Source: Cytophagaceae bacterium
GTDB taxonomy: Bacteria > Bacteroidota > Bacteroidia > Flavobacteriales > Flavobacteriaceae
DNA length: 64,000 nucleotides
Direction of reading: 5' to 3'
NCBI GenBank assembly: GCA_002710685.1
Contig: PALD01000071.1
Coordinates: forward strand, 186,001-250,000
The position numbers and the translations under genes are program-made. Numbering within the stretch: position 1 is the stretch's first letter; each line of letters opens with the position of its first letter. Shown one piece after another: positions 9,499-17,313 of the stretch. The notes under the pieces were generated by a model. It was given only the letters and a program-made list of their open reading frames with translations. It was not told where the DNA came from and made no database searches.

Positions 9499-10644
9499 AT
9501 GGCAGAATCAAAAGATACCACGGCATTATTCAAAAAATTCGTCTCCTTGCTGGAAACCATTTATGGTCACTTTAATGCATCGCGCAATAGCTTTGAATCT
9601 ACCAGTAACTCTAAAATTGCACGTGACCTTTGTTATAGCGATTCACAATTCTCAAGGTTGATAAACAACACCGCCTCAGAGGGTGAGTTCAAACGGGCGG
9701 TACATAATGTAGAACGTTTACGGGTTGAAAGAAAAATAGAGGCTGGGGCTCAAGAAAAAACAGGTGCCACCGTAAGGTCAAGATATCCATATATAATAGG
9801 TCTTGCTTTTATCGTCCTTGGACTTATCCTGGGTTTTGTGATCGAGAACCTTATCAATAAACCTGCCCAGGAAAATACCGAAAGTGCCATCTCCAGGTAT
9901 GATATGCTCAAATGGAGCTTTGAGAACAAATACATCCAACCTTATGTGAAATTAAGGGAACTTCCAGAAGATTGTAACTATCCATGTTACAAATACCAAG
10001 GAAAGTGGAAGTTGAAAAAAGAATATAAAATACCATTTTTCAGGGAGCGCAATGGCTTTCACTGGGTGGCAAAAGATGCCACAATGTACGCCCGTTGCAT
10101 GGATGAACGCAATGAAGGGGGGCAGCTCTTTGAAGGTTATGAATACCAGTTGCACGAGATATGGTATGACAAGCGCGAGTTTCCCATAGATTCATTTTTA
10201 GTCGCCAATAGCCAAAACCGTGTACGGGATTCTTATAACAATGCCAATCTTGCCAACGATAAAAACTTTGTCAAGGTGGCCAGTGTACACACTTTTTTTA
10301 GAAACGAGTTCACGATAGACAGCTCCCTGGTGTACAGGTCTGGCAAGGTGATAGGCCGTGACATCGAGTTCCTCAAAGATGATGCGTATGGTGATTTGGG
10401 TTTAACCCAAAAATTTATACAAGAGGTCAAGGATGAAATCAACCTTATAGCAAATAACAGGCTAGAGGATTTTTCTAAACCTATAGCCTGTCAACCTGCT
10501 GAAGTGCCTGATGTGGATTTTAACCTTATCGAGCAAGGTGATGAACTGCAGTTTAAATGTCAATTCACCACAGGAAGGTTCCTGGTGGATTATGAAAAGA
10601 GCTTTGTTCTTGACGATCAGTACATCAATAATTATTGCCGTTAA
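9499..10644 (+). CDS. Unrecognised single-span membrane protein with a possible HTH-like cytoplasmic N-terminus
   Basis: I do not recognise this 381-aa protein. Residues 1-90 are soluble and helical; the stretch around 35-65 (SKIARDLCYSDSQFSRLINN) has the spacing of a helix-turn-helix, with a Gln/Ser/Arg recognition-like helix. One hydrophobic segment follows (about 95-115, IIGLAFIVLGLILGFVIENL). The C-terminal 260 residues would be periplasmic and include Cys residues (CNYPCYKYQGKWKL, YCR at the end) that could form disulfides. There is no N-terminal signal peptide. The gene is divergent from the SusC operon, a usual place for a regulator, so a membrane-bound sensor-regulator is a reasonable inference. 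Its 3' end overlaps the convergent pckA by 4 bp. A dispersed palindrome lies inside it at 10395-10411. Confidence 0.7.
   Translation: MAESKDTTALFKKFVSLLETIYGHFNASRNSFESTSNSKIARDLCYSDSQFSRLINNTASEGEFKRAVHNVERLRVERKIEAGAQEKTGATVRSRYPYIIGLAFIVLGLILGFVIENLINKPAQENTESAISRYDMLKWSFENKYIQPYVKLRELPEDCNYPCYKYQGKWKLKKEYKIPFFRERNGFHWVAKDATMYARCMDERNEGGQLFEGYEYQLHEIWYDKREFPIDSFLVANSQNRVRDSYNNANLANDKNFVKVASVHTFFRNEFTIDSSLVYRSGKVIGRDIEFLKDDAYGDLGLTQKFIQEVKDEINLIANNRLEDFSKPIACQPAEVPDVDFNLIEQGDELQFKCQFTTGRFLVDYEKSFVLDDQYINNYCR
10395..10411. repeat. Dispersed palindrome, TTTGGGTT/AACCCAAA arms
   Basis: Arms of 8 bp flank a single T. It lies inside the 9499 reading frame, where it encodes Leu-Gly-Leu-Thr-Gln. 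The same 17-mer recurs at 27394-27410 in an intergenic region. Confidence 0.7.
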
Positions 10645-12224
10645 AAATCAAACCTTTGTGGGCCACCACGGCGTATATCTTCATTGGCATAGTTTTCAAA
10701 TTTCCCAAAGTTGTGCCTGAAGGCATTAGATAACTTAAATGCTGATCTATAGTATTTCTCATCATTGTCCCATGTGGCACGCGGGCTCAATACCTTATCG
10801 GGAACACCGGGACATGACCTGGGCTGTGCCACCCCAAAAACCGAATGGATATGGTATTTTTCATAACTGTACGCGGGGTCTATCCTGCCCTCAAGTATGG
10901 CAGATATCATGGCGCGGGTGTATTTTAATTTAATACGCGTCCCCACGCCGTAGGCGCCACCGGTCCACCCGGTATTGATCAACCATACATTTACATTATT
11001 TTCCTTGAGCTTATCAATTAACATCTCAGCATAGACAGTGGGGTGCAAAGGCATGAACGGAGCCCCAAAACATGCCGAAAAAGAAGGAAGGGGTTCTACG
11101 ATTCCTGCCTCTGTACCGGCAATCTTTGAGGTATAGCCAGATATGAAATGATAAGCGGCCTGATTGGGCTGAAGCTTTGACATGGGCGGTAGCACCCCAA
11201 AGGCATCTGCGGTAAGGAAGAATACATTTTTAGGGTTCTTGCCTATGGAAGGTCTCTGTATGTTGAGTATATGGTCCAGGGGGTAACTTACACGTGTGTT
11301 TTGTGTTATTGAGGTGTCCTTATAGTCCACTGCGCCTTCAATGACGGTCACATTTTCAAGCAGGGCCCCTTTTTTAATGGCATTGTAGATATCAGGTTCT
11401 GTTTCTGGGTTGAGGTTGACCACCTTTGCATAACAGCCTCCCTCAAAATTGAAAATGGTGTTCTCCTTTGTCCAGCCATGCTCATCATCACCTATCAATT
11501 TACGGGATGGGTCTGCTGATAATGTGGTCTTGCCCGTACCGGATAACCCAAAGAACAATGCAGTGTCACCTGCTTCTCCAACGTTTGCGGAACAGTGCAT
11601 GGGTAAAACATCTTCATGGAGTGGAAGTAAGAAGTTGAGCGCAGAAAATATACTTTTCTTGATTTCGCCCGTGTAGCCGGTACCACCTATCAACACGGTT
11701 TTTTCCTTAAAGTTCAATACGGCAAAGTTGCCCTGTCGGGTACCATGTATCGTGGGGTCTGCAATAAAACCCGGGGCATCTATCACGGTCCACTCTACTT
11801 TAAAGTCCTGTAGGTCCGTTTCACTGGGACGTATGAACATGTTGTGCGCAAACAGGCTTGACCATGATTTTTCGGTGATGACCTCAATATTGACCTTATA
11901 TTTTTCTTCGGCGCAAGCCTGGCAATATCTCGAGTAGATCTCCTTATCCTTGAGATAATCCAGTATGTCTTTTTTGAGTTTTTTATAATTCTCGGGGGCA
12001 AAGGGCAGGTTTACATCTCCCCAGTCCACTTGAGGGCGTGTGATGTCATCTTTTACAATAAAACGGTCCAGGGGCGACCTTCCGGTAAATTTTCCCGTGT
12101 TGATGGCGATGGCACCGCTAGCGGTCTGTTTACCCTCTCCCTGAGCTAGGATGTCTTGTGTAAGTGCTTCAGGGGTGGCCTGAAATTTTGCAGCTTTGGA
12201 TTTAAAGTCTAGGTTCTGAATCAT
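10641..12224 (-). CDS. pckA: Phosphoenolpyruvate carboxykinase (ATP)
   Basis: This cytoplasmic enzyme of 527 aa, the usual length for the ATP-dependent family, converts oxaloacetate plus ATP to PEP and CO2 in gluconeogenesis. The kinase P-loop GLSGTGKTTLSADPSR lies at about 226-240. Downstream are the metal/nucleotide segment IGDDEHGW, TGRSPLDRF near residue 48 (substrate site) and WLINTGWTGGAYGVG. The gene is separated from the rhodanese gene upstream by 152 bp, so it is probably transcribed on its own. That upstream gap is very AT-rich and contains the TTTTTATTGA decamer also found before susC at 9325. Its end overlaps the convergent 9499 gene by 4 bp. Confidence 0.97.
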   Translation of the reverse strand: MIQNLDFKSKAAKFQATPEALTQDILAQGEGKQTASGAIAINTGKFTGRSPLDRFIVKDDITRPQVDWGDVNLPFAPENYKKLKKDILDYLKDKEIYSRYCQACAEEKYKVNIEVITEKSWSSLFAHNMFIRPSETDLQDFKVEWTVIDAPGFIADPTIHGTRQGNFAVLNFKEKTVLIGGTGYTGEIKKSIFSALNFLLPLHEDVLPMHCSANVGEAGDTALFFGLSGTGKTTLSADPSRKLIGDDEHGWTKENTIFNFEGGCYAKVVNLNPETEPDIYNAIKKGALLENVTVIEGAVDYKDTSITQNTRVSYPLDHILNIQRPSIGKNPKNVFFLTADAFGVLPPMSKLQPNQAAYHFISGYTSKIAGTEAGIVEPLPSFSACFGAPFMPLHPTVYAEMLIDKLKENNVNVWLINTGWTGGAYGVGTRIKLKYTRAMISAILEGRIDPAYSYEKYHIHSVFGVAQPRSCPGVPDKVLSPRATWDNDEKYYRSAFKLSNAFRHNFGKFENYANEDIRRGGPQRFDF

Positions 12225-12376
12225 TCCGAAAAATTTTGCGATTCATCAAATATTTTAAATTTTTTTCAAAAAAATGCCGTTTTAGCGATTTTTATTAAAT
12301 TTTATTGAATAATAAATATTTTTATTGATTTTATACCTGACGTCTTTACAATGGTGGTCAATATGCCTGGAAAGGA

Positions 12377-12904
12377 TTAGTAAACCTTTTTGCCGTGCAC
12401 CAAGTACCTGCTCCATACACGGGAGTACACATGTACTTTCTGGGTGGGCCTGCCTTGTGCATCAACTACCGGAAAACCGGCATTTTTCCATGAAAAAATA
12501 CTGCCGTACAGGTTTTTTACCTGGGTGTACCCGGCTTTTTTTAAGGCAATGCCATAGCAGTCACTGCGTATGCCTATGGTGCAATACACGATGATCTTTG
12601 CATTTTTATCTGGGATGATTGCGGCAATTTTTTGTGGGTCAAAAGTTTCGTTTACCCAGATAGCCCCATCGATGTGGGACACGTCATATTCTTTTTTGGA
12701 GCGGGTGTCGAGGAGGATGCACTCAGATTTTTGTTCATCAAGTTCCCGGGCCTTGATTGTGGGCAGGTCTGGAGTAAGCTGTTTTTTCAGTACTTTTTCC
12801 AGGTGGGGCCTGGTCAGGATCTTAGCAATACATGCAATCATGATTTTCAACCGCGATTTTGATGGAGAACATATTCCTTTCGCTTTAAGCGAAATAAGGT
12901 TCAC
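12377..12904 (-). CDS. Rhodanese-like sulfurtransferase
   Basis: A rhodanese domain covers roughly residues 45-165. It has ILLDTRSKKEYDVSHIDGAIWV (CDC25-like beginning of the fold, quoted in two parts: ILLDTRSKKEYD and VSHIDGA) and the active-site loop IVYCTIGIRSD, with Cys as the persulfide-forming residue. The first possible start is GTG at 12904, overlapping the radical SAM stop (GTGA). An ATG at 12841 would remove 21 residues, part of which is encoded by a dispersed palindrome (12878-12894), and may be the true start. It is the last gene of the YnjBCD-like operon. In E. coli the ynjBCD transporter genes are also followed by a rhodanese gene, ynjE, which supports a functional tie to sulfur transfer. 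Confidence 0.88.
   Translation of the reverse strand: MNLISLKAKGICSPSKSRLKIMIACIAKILTRPHLEKVLKKQLTPDLPTIKARELDEQKSECILLDTRSKKEYDVSHIDGAIWVNETFDPQKIAAIIPDKNAKIIVYCTIGIRSDCYGIALKKAGYTQVKNLYGSIFSWKNAGFPVVDAQGRPTQKVHVYSRVWSRYLVHGKKVY
12878..12894. repeat. Dispersed palindrome, TTTCGCTT/AAGCGAAA arms
   Basis: Arms of 8 bp flank a single T. It lies 7 bp inside the first possible start of the rhodanese gene, or in its leader if the ATG at 12841 is used. It is related to the copies at 29502 and 42027. Confidence 0.7.
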
Positions 12905-13866
12905 GGCCTCACCGTCTCGTCTTTTGTAATGGGTTGCTGGGTCTTCATATCATAATGCTTGGTAAAAAACTCGTCGCACCACAGGCACACGTTGCCTAGC
13001 TCAATAGATCTTTTTAATCCTTCTTGTGCATCAATGCCTATGCTCTCGCCCATACCGTAGGCATCCCCTTGATTGATCTTGCGCATCACTTCATGCTTTG
13101 ACATCCTGGTCAGCACGTCAGTGACCTTCTCTGTACGGGCATCGCCCATGGCAGATGCGGTACCCGGGCAACAGGGGTTGATTGCCCAGAGCTGGATGCT
13201 GATTTCCTGGATGATGTTCTCGCCATTGCGCCCCAGAAAACCTCGCCCACCAGAGTGGATGTTGCAAAAATTATGGGTGCCATCCTTAAGCCATATCCCT
13301 TTTTTTAATGCTCGCCCACGGGCCCAGTTCCCACCCAGCCACATGTCTTCGGTAGCGCCAAAAAATCCATAGATCAAGTTGCGCTGCTTCAAGGTGTCGC
13401 GTCCTTCTTTATCCAGGTTTTCCTCACGACCCATAAGGCCTATGCCCCTGCTTTCAAAAAGTTCAGAGAGCACTTCTTTTCTCGCGCCCTGCTTTTTATG
13501 GTAACGGTCAATGCTCGCGATGGAAAATTGATCTACACCTTTATCGATGAGCTCGTCGAGCACCTTTGGCGTAAGCAAATCGCCATTGAACTGTAGGGTT
13601 ATGTGCAGGCTGTCGCCATATTTTTCCCCTAGGCGTTCCAAGATGGCATAGAGCAGTTTTTTATCAGCAAGCGGCTCACCGCCACTCAGGATGAGGTGCT
13701 GTAATCTTTGTGGGAGGTTATCAATGATTGCCATGCAATCTTCGTGCGAAATACGTTTTCCCTGTGGGCCGCTGTTATTGTAGCAGTGGTCACATTTATC
13801 GTTGCACAACTGGGTAAACACCCAGTAGATATTGTAATAATCTTCAAATTCATCCTGCGTTTTCAT
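12901..13866 (-). CDS. Radical SAM enzyme with extra C-terminal cysteines
   Basis: The 321-aa protein has the radical SAM cluster motif C21-N-D-K-C25-D-H-C28 and the SAM-binding GGEP at about 62-65. C-terminal cysteines (C201, C232, C233, and C294-x-x-C297) suggest an auxiliary iron-sulfur cluster of SPASM or twitch type. Such enzymes generate a 5'-deoxyadenosyl radical for peptide, sugar or cofactor chemistry. I could not assign it to a known subfamily. Its ATG overlaps the kinase stop (ATGA) and its own stop overlaps the rhodanese start, so the three are translationally coupled. No small precursor peptide gene is visible nearby, so a small-molecule substrate is more likely than a RiPP. Gly-rich CNIHSGGRGFLGRNG is a striking conserved-looking segment. 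Confidence 0.88.
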   Translation of the reverse strand: MKTQDEFEDYYNIYWVFTQLCNDKCDHCYNNSGPQGKRISHEDCMAIIDNLPQRLQHLILSGGEPLADKKLLYAILERLGEKYGDSLHITLQFNGDLLTPKVLDELIDKGVDQFSIASIDRYHKKQGARKEVLSELFESRGIGLMGREENLDKEGRDTLKQRNLIYGFFGATEDMWLGGNWARGRALKKGIWLKDGTHNFCNIHSGGRGFLGRNGENIIQEISIQLWAINPCCPGTASAMGDARTEKVTDVLTRMSKHEVMRKINQGDAYGMGESIGIDAQEGLKRSIELGNVCLWCDEFFTKHYDMKTQQPITKDETVRP

Positions 13867-14900
13867 AATAATTTATTATTTGGTTGAACCAAAATCTCCC
13901 GTGCTTGCACAAGCAGGGATTTTCTCTCTTCAAGGTCAAGGCTCAAGGGTAGTTGTGCCAGGCCTAGTATGCGCCTCAATATTTCTGCCGCCATGAACCG
14001 CTTGCACAGTTCAATATCCAGTGGGGCCAGGGAAGTGTATATGTCCAGGGCTTTTTGTGTCAATGCTTTGGGCTGGGCAGCCATCTTTAAATGAGCCAGG
14101 GTTATCCCTATTTCAAATTCGGCATCGCCAAAAAAACAGAATTCTGGGTCGATGATTTTTATGCCTTTTTCCGTTTTTAACCAACTACCGGGAAAATAAT
14201 CGCCATGCAATAGGGTCTTACCATCTGCCAGGTAACGTTCGCCCAGCATTTTTACGGCTTTTTGCAAGCTGGCATCCTTTTTATAGATCATGCCCACCTT
14301 GCGCAGTCCAGGTAAGATATCATCCAGGTCAAGGCCGTTTTCGGTGAGGTAGGGATAGATAAAGATATGTTCATGGTTGAGCTTGCGCATTTCCCGGTTG
14401 GGCAATGGGGCAGTGGTGGTCGTGGTATTGATACCGGTATGCAGGGATGCAGCAAACTGCATGATCTTTTCAAGTTCACCGGTATTCAGTATGTTACCCC
14501 TTTGATATAAAAATGAATAATCGACCCCATCGCCCAGGTCTTCAAGGTTAAGTACATGATTGTCCACATCAACCCCGTTGAGGGTGGGCATTTGCTGTTT
14601 AAGGTGTTCTTGTGTGGAGACCAGTTCATAAAACTCTGCTTCGCGAAGGGCGCGCTCAGCGGGAGCGGCAACCTGGGGATATTTCTCAACATACCCCCGG
14701 CTTTGTTTTATGATAAAACTGCGATTTGAGGTTTTTACACGCAGGGTAAGATTCATGTTTCCCGCGCCGGGGATTTCCACGGCGGTCACCTTTTCATCAA
14801 GGTTTAACCAGCCTTGCCCTTTGAGGTAACTTTCAATGGAGGTTCTATCAGTCGTAAGCTGCTGTATGTCTTTCAATTTTCTGTTTTTTAAATTTTTCAC
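13863..14900 (-). CDS. APH-fold kinase resembling 5-methylthioribose kinase (MtnK)
   Basis: At 345 aa, the start is GTG at 14900, overlapping the nucleoside hydrolase stop (GTGA). The aminoglycoside-phosphotransferase-like fold is shown by EIPGAGNMNLTLRV (Gly-rich loop, about 42-55), FIIKQS (ATP-binding Lys65), the catalytic loop LLHGDYFPGSW (about 230-240) and the metal site IIDPEFCFFGD (about 249-259). These segments and a C-terminal AAEILRRILGLAQ match B. subtilis MtnK as I remember it (EIGDGNLN, LIHGDLHTGS, VIDPEFAFYGP, RRTIGLAH). MtnK phosphorylates 5-methylthioribose. Coupled to a nucleoside hydrolase, it would phosphorylate the released pentose or thio-pentose. No mtnA isomerase gene is visible, so the exact substrate is open. 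Confidence 0.88.
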   Translation of the reverse strand: MKNLKNRKLKDIQQLTTDRTSIESYLKGQGWLNLDEKVTAVEIPGAGNMNLTLRVKTSNRSFIIKQSRGYVEKYPQVAAPAERALREAEFYELVSTQEHLKQQMPTLNGVDVDNHVLNLEDLGDGVDYSFLYQRGNILNTGELEKIMQFAASLHTGINTTTTTAPLPNREMRKLNHEHIFIYPYLTENGLDLDDILPGLRKVGMIYKKDASLQKAVKMLGERYLADGKTLLHGDYFPGSWLKTEKGIKIIDPEFCFFGDAEFEIGITLAHLKMAAQPKALTQKALDIYTSLAPLDIELCKRFMAAEILRRILGLAQLPLSLDLEERKSLLVQAREILVQPNNKLL

Positions 14901-15814
14901 AAAAGGCTTTGCATCAATTTCTCATGATAATCCTTGACCACATCATGGCAATACGTCACAGGAAACCCAGCGCTTTTATCGCAGATCAAATACTGTTTGA
15001 AATTATGTCCGGGGGTGTCCAGGAGCATATCATTGGGATGGATTTCAAGATGAGCATTGAGCTCTTCCATGACTAGGTCTTCTGGGGCGATGAGGTAGTG
15101 GCTGGCCAAGACGTCAAAGGGGTTGAAACCTGCCTCGCCACCGTCCAGCCATTGTTGTAACCAGGGCTGTGACTCTTGGGAGAGCCAATCGTTTCCGGGT
15201 TGGCCGTTTTTAAGCGTTGCAAGGTCTTTGGCCGTGAGCCATACCTTGTTTGAAATCTCAAAGGGGCATAGCACGACCTTGACCCCGTGCTCAAACAAAA
15301 TCCTGAAGGCGTCATTGTCCAGGTCAAAATTGAGGTCTGGAGCGTGGCGCGATTGTGGTTTGCCTATCTTAAAATAAGAGGTGGGCGTACGCCTACCCGC
15401 GACCAGTACCACTTCTTTAATCTGAGATTTTAATTCTGGATGAAGCAATAAGAGGATACCCACGTTAGTTGCCGGGCCTATGGCCATGATGCTCAGCGGT
15501 TCTTTTTTTAAGGCTTTCGCCAAAGCTTTCACGGCTGGATTGGTTTCCACATTGGTGAGGTCTATTTTATCGCTTGCACCCTTATAAACGGGTATTTTAT
15601 ACGGGGCAAATGCTGTTGACATCTTGTTGCAGAGCCTGAAGGCATCATCGATCTTAGTATTGCCAAAAACGGCACTGATGCCATGGACTTTTACATTTTT
15701 TGCCTTAAAGAGCTGTAAGAGTGCATAACCATCATCAACATCGCTGTACCCCTCGCGGTGATACCTTTTCATCCCCACGGAGAGGTCAGTATCTATCCAA
15801 ATATTCTTTTTCAT
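14897..15814 (-). CDS. Inosine/uridine-preferring nucleoside hydrolase family protein
   Basis: The 305-aa protein carries the calcium-binding N-terminal Asp cluster in expanded form: WIDTDLSVG, a short insertion, then YSDVDDGYALLQLF. GISAVFGN, AIGPATNVGILLLLHPEL and a C-terminal NPFDVLASHYL are further family landmarks. The family splits N-glycosidic bonds of ribonucleosides into base and ribose. No signal peptide is present, so the enzyme is cytoplasmic and acts after import by the ABC transporter encoded immediately upstream (6 bp gap). It is coupled by GTGA overlap to the MtnK-like kinase, which suggests hydrolysis followed by phosphorylation of the sugar half. Confidence 0.92.
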   Translation of the reverse strand: MKKNIWIDTDLSVGMKRYHREGYSDVDDGYALLQLFKAKNVKVHGISAVFGNTKIDDAFRLCNKMSTAFAPYKIPVYKGASDKIDLTNVETNPAVKALAKALKKEPLSIMAIGPATNVGILLLLHPELKSQIKEVVLVAGRRTPTSYFKIGKPQSRHAPDLNFDLDNDAFRILFEHGVKVVLCPFEISNKVWLTAKDLATLKNGQPGNDWLSQESQPWLQQWLDGGEAGFNPFDVLASHYLIAPEDLVMEELNAHLEIHPNDMLLDTPGHNFKQYLICDKSAGFPVTYCHDVVKDYHEKLMQSLL

Positions 15815-15820
15815 ATCCTT

Positions 15821-16540
15821 TTATTTTAAGTTTTCCCAGAAGTTGATTTCCTCCTGGACGCCGGTTGATGCATCCTTGATAAAAGCTTCCCTATCTTCAT
15901 AGACCTTGAGGTTTCCAGATTTCATAAAACCTATTTTGTCACCCATCAACACGGCTTCCTTTAAGTCATGCGTTACAAAGAGCGAGGTGATCTTATAGGT
16001 TTCGGTAAGGTCTTTAAACAGTGTTTGCATCCGTTTTCTCGTGCCTGCATCCAGACTGCCAAAGGGTTCATCCAGCAAGAGCAGGGAGGGGTTTGTGATT
16101 ATCGCCCTGCCAAATGAGACACGTTGCCGCTGACCGCCCGAGAGCTGATTGGGCATTTTGGTTGCTTGCCCTTCAAGTTCCAGGCTGGCAATCATTCTAT
16201 CCACGTTGTCCTTTATCTGGGACTCAGGAATCTTTTTTAGGCGTAAGCCAAAAGCAATGTTTTCAAAGGCATTGAGGTGTGGAAAAAGTAGGTCTTCTTG
16301 ATAGAGATAGACAATATTGCGTTTTTCGGGTTTTTTTAAGGTGACATCCTCACCCGCAAGCACGATGGTACCGGCATCTGGCCGTACCAGCCCCGCAATC
16401 ATCTTGAGCATCGTGGTCTTGCCACAGCCAGACTTGCCCAGGATGCTGAGCGTATGCCGCGCATCAAGGGTTAGGCCCAGGTTCTTGACCACCTGCTCCT
16501 TGTTGAAATTTTTTATGAGGTTGTTTACTTCCAGAAACAT
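15821..16540 (-). CDS. ABC transporter ATP-binding protein (YnjD-like)
   Basis: This 239-aa ATPase has Walker A GKSGCGKTT (about 35-43), the signature LSGGQRQR (about 133-140), Walker B LLLLDEP (about 153-159) and the H-loop FVTHD. It would power the two permeases encoded directly upstream, whose last stop overlaps this start by 1 bp. The gene order of binding protein, permease(s), ATPase matches E. coli ynjBCD, where the permease is a single fused protein. Confidence 0.95.
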   Translation of the reverse strand: MFLEVNNLIKNFNKEQVVKNLGLTLDARHTLSILGKSGCGKTTMLKMIAGLVRPDAGTIVLAGEDVTLKKPEKRNIVYLYQEDLLFPHLNAFENIAFGLRLKKIPESQIKDNVDRMIASLELEGQATKMPNQLSGGQRQRVSFGRAIITNPSLLLLDEPFGSLDAGTRKRMQTLFKDLTETYKITSLFVTHDLKEAVLMGDKIGFMKSGNLKVYEDREAFIKDASTGVQEEINFWENLK

Positions 16541-17313
16541 TAAATGGGGTTTTTAAATACGTACCGCTTGTTGAAATATAGCAGCACGACAGGTGGAAAG
16601 ATCAACAGGCAACAGGCCAGCGCGCCATAATAATAGTTTGACTCCTTGATGAACAGGAATACCTTGATTGTTAATGTCTGTACCTTGCCCACACCTATAA
16701 TCGAGGTGAGGCCATACTCAAACCAGGAGATCAAAAAGGTCTGAAAAAAGCATATCAACAACATGCTTTTTGCTAGCGGCAAGATTACTTTAGTAAATTT
16801 TTGCATGGGGCTTCCGCCCAAAGTGGATACCAGATCCTCATAGCTGCGTATCTTTTTGTTCCAGAAACTACTGAAAAACAGGAGGGCGTATGGAAAAGCA
16901 ATCAAGAACTGGGCGACGATAACCCCCGTGATATTGCCAAAGAGCCCCAGCTTTAAGAAAAAATAACTGAGACATGCAGCAAATACCACCGGTGCCAGTA
17001 TGTATGGAAAATATGTAAGCAGGTTGAGGATTCTTTTTTGTGGATGATGGTACACCGTGCGGCTTATCAAGAATCCCGTGAGGGTGGAGGCCACGGCCAC
17101 GGCAAGTGAAATAATTACCGAGCTAAAAAAACTTTGAAGCAGCCCCACCTCTGAACCCAAAATGGTCTCCCAATTGCGCAATCCTATATATTCTGGGATT
17201 AGGTCAGGAAAGCGCCAACCACTTATAAATGACAGTAAAACCATATAGGTAAATGGAAACAATACCAGGATGACAAAAAGGCTCAATATGAAGGGTTTCC
17301 AGTTATGTCTCAT
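16540..17313 (-). CDS. ABC transporter inner-membrane permease, second half of a YnjC-like pair
   Basis: About 257 aa from the ATG at 17313; an upstream TTG at 17346 is in frame but would deepen the overlap with the preceding permease. It has six or so hydrophobic segments and the conserved cytoplasmic EAA-type loop around DLVSTLGGSPMQKFTKVILPL. It overlaps the upstream permease by 11 bp. Together the two permeases correspond to the N- and C-terminal halves of the fused E. coli YnjC. Confidence 0.93.
   Translation of the reverse strand: MRHNWKPFILSLFVILVLFPFTYMVLLSFISGWRFPDLIPEYIGLRNWETILGSEVGLLQSFFSSVIISLAVAVASTLTGFLISRTVYHHPQKRILNLLTYFPYILAPVVFAACLSYFFLKLGLFGNITGVIVAQFLIAFPYALLFFSSFWNKKIRSYEDLVSTLGGSPMQKFTKVILPLAKSMLLICFFQTFLISWFEYGLTSIIGVGKVQTLTIKVFLFIKESNYYYGALACCLLIFPPVVLLYFNKRYVFKNPI

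Noticed and set aside
10641..12224. pckA as the last gene of the YnjBCD-like operon
   Set aside because: It has the same direction, but a 152-bp AT-rich gap separates it from genes that otherwise overlap, and PEP carboxykinase is a stand-alone housekeeping enzyme.
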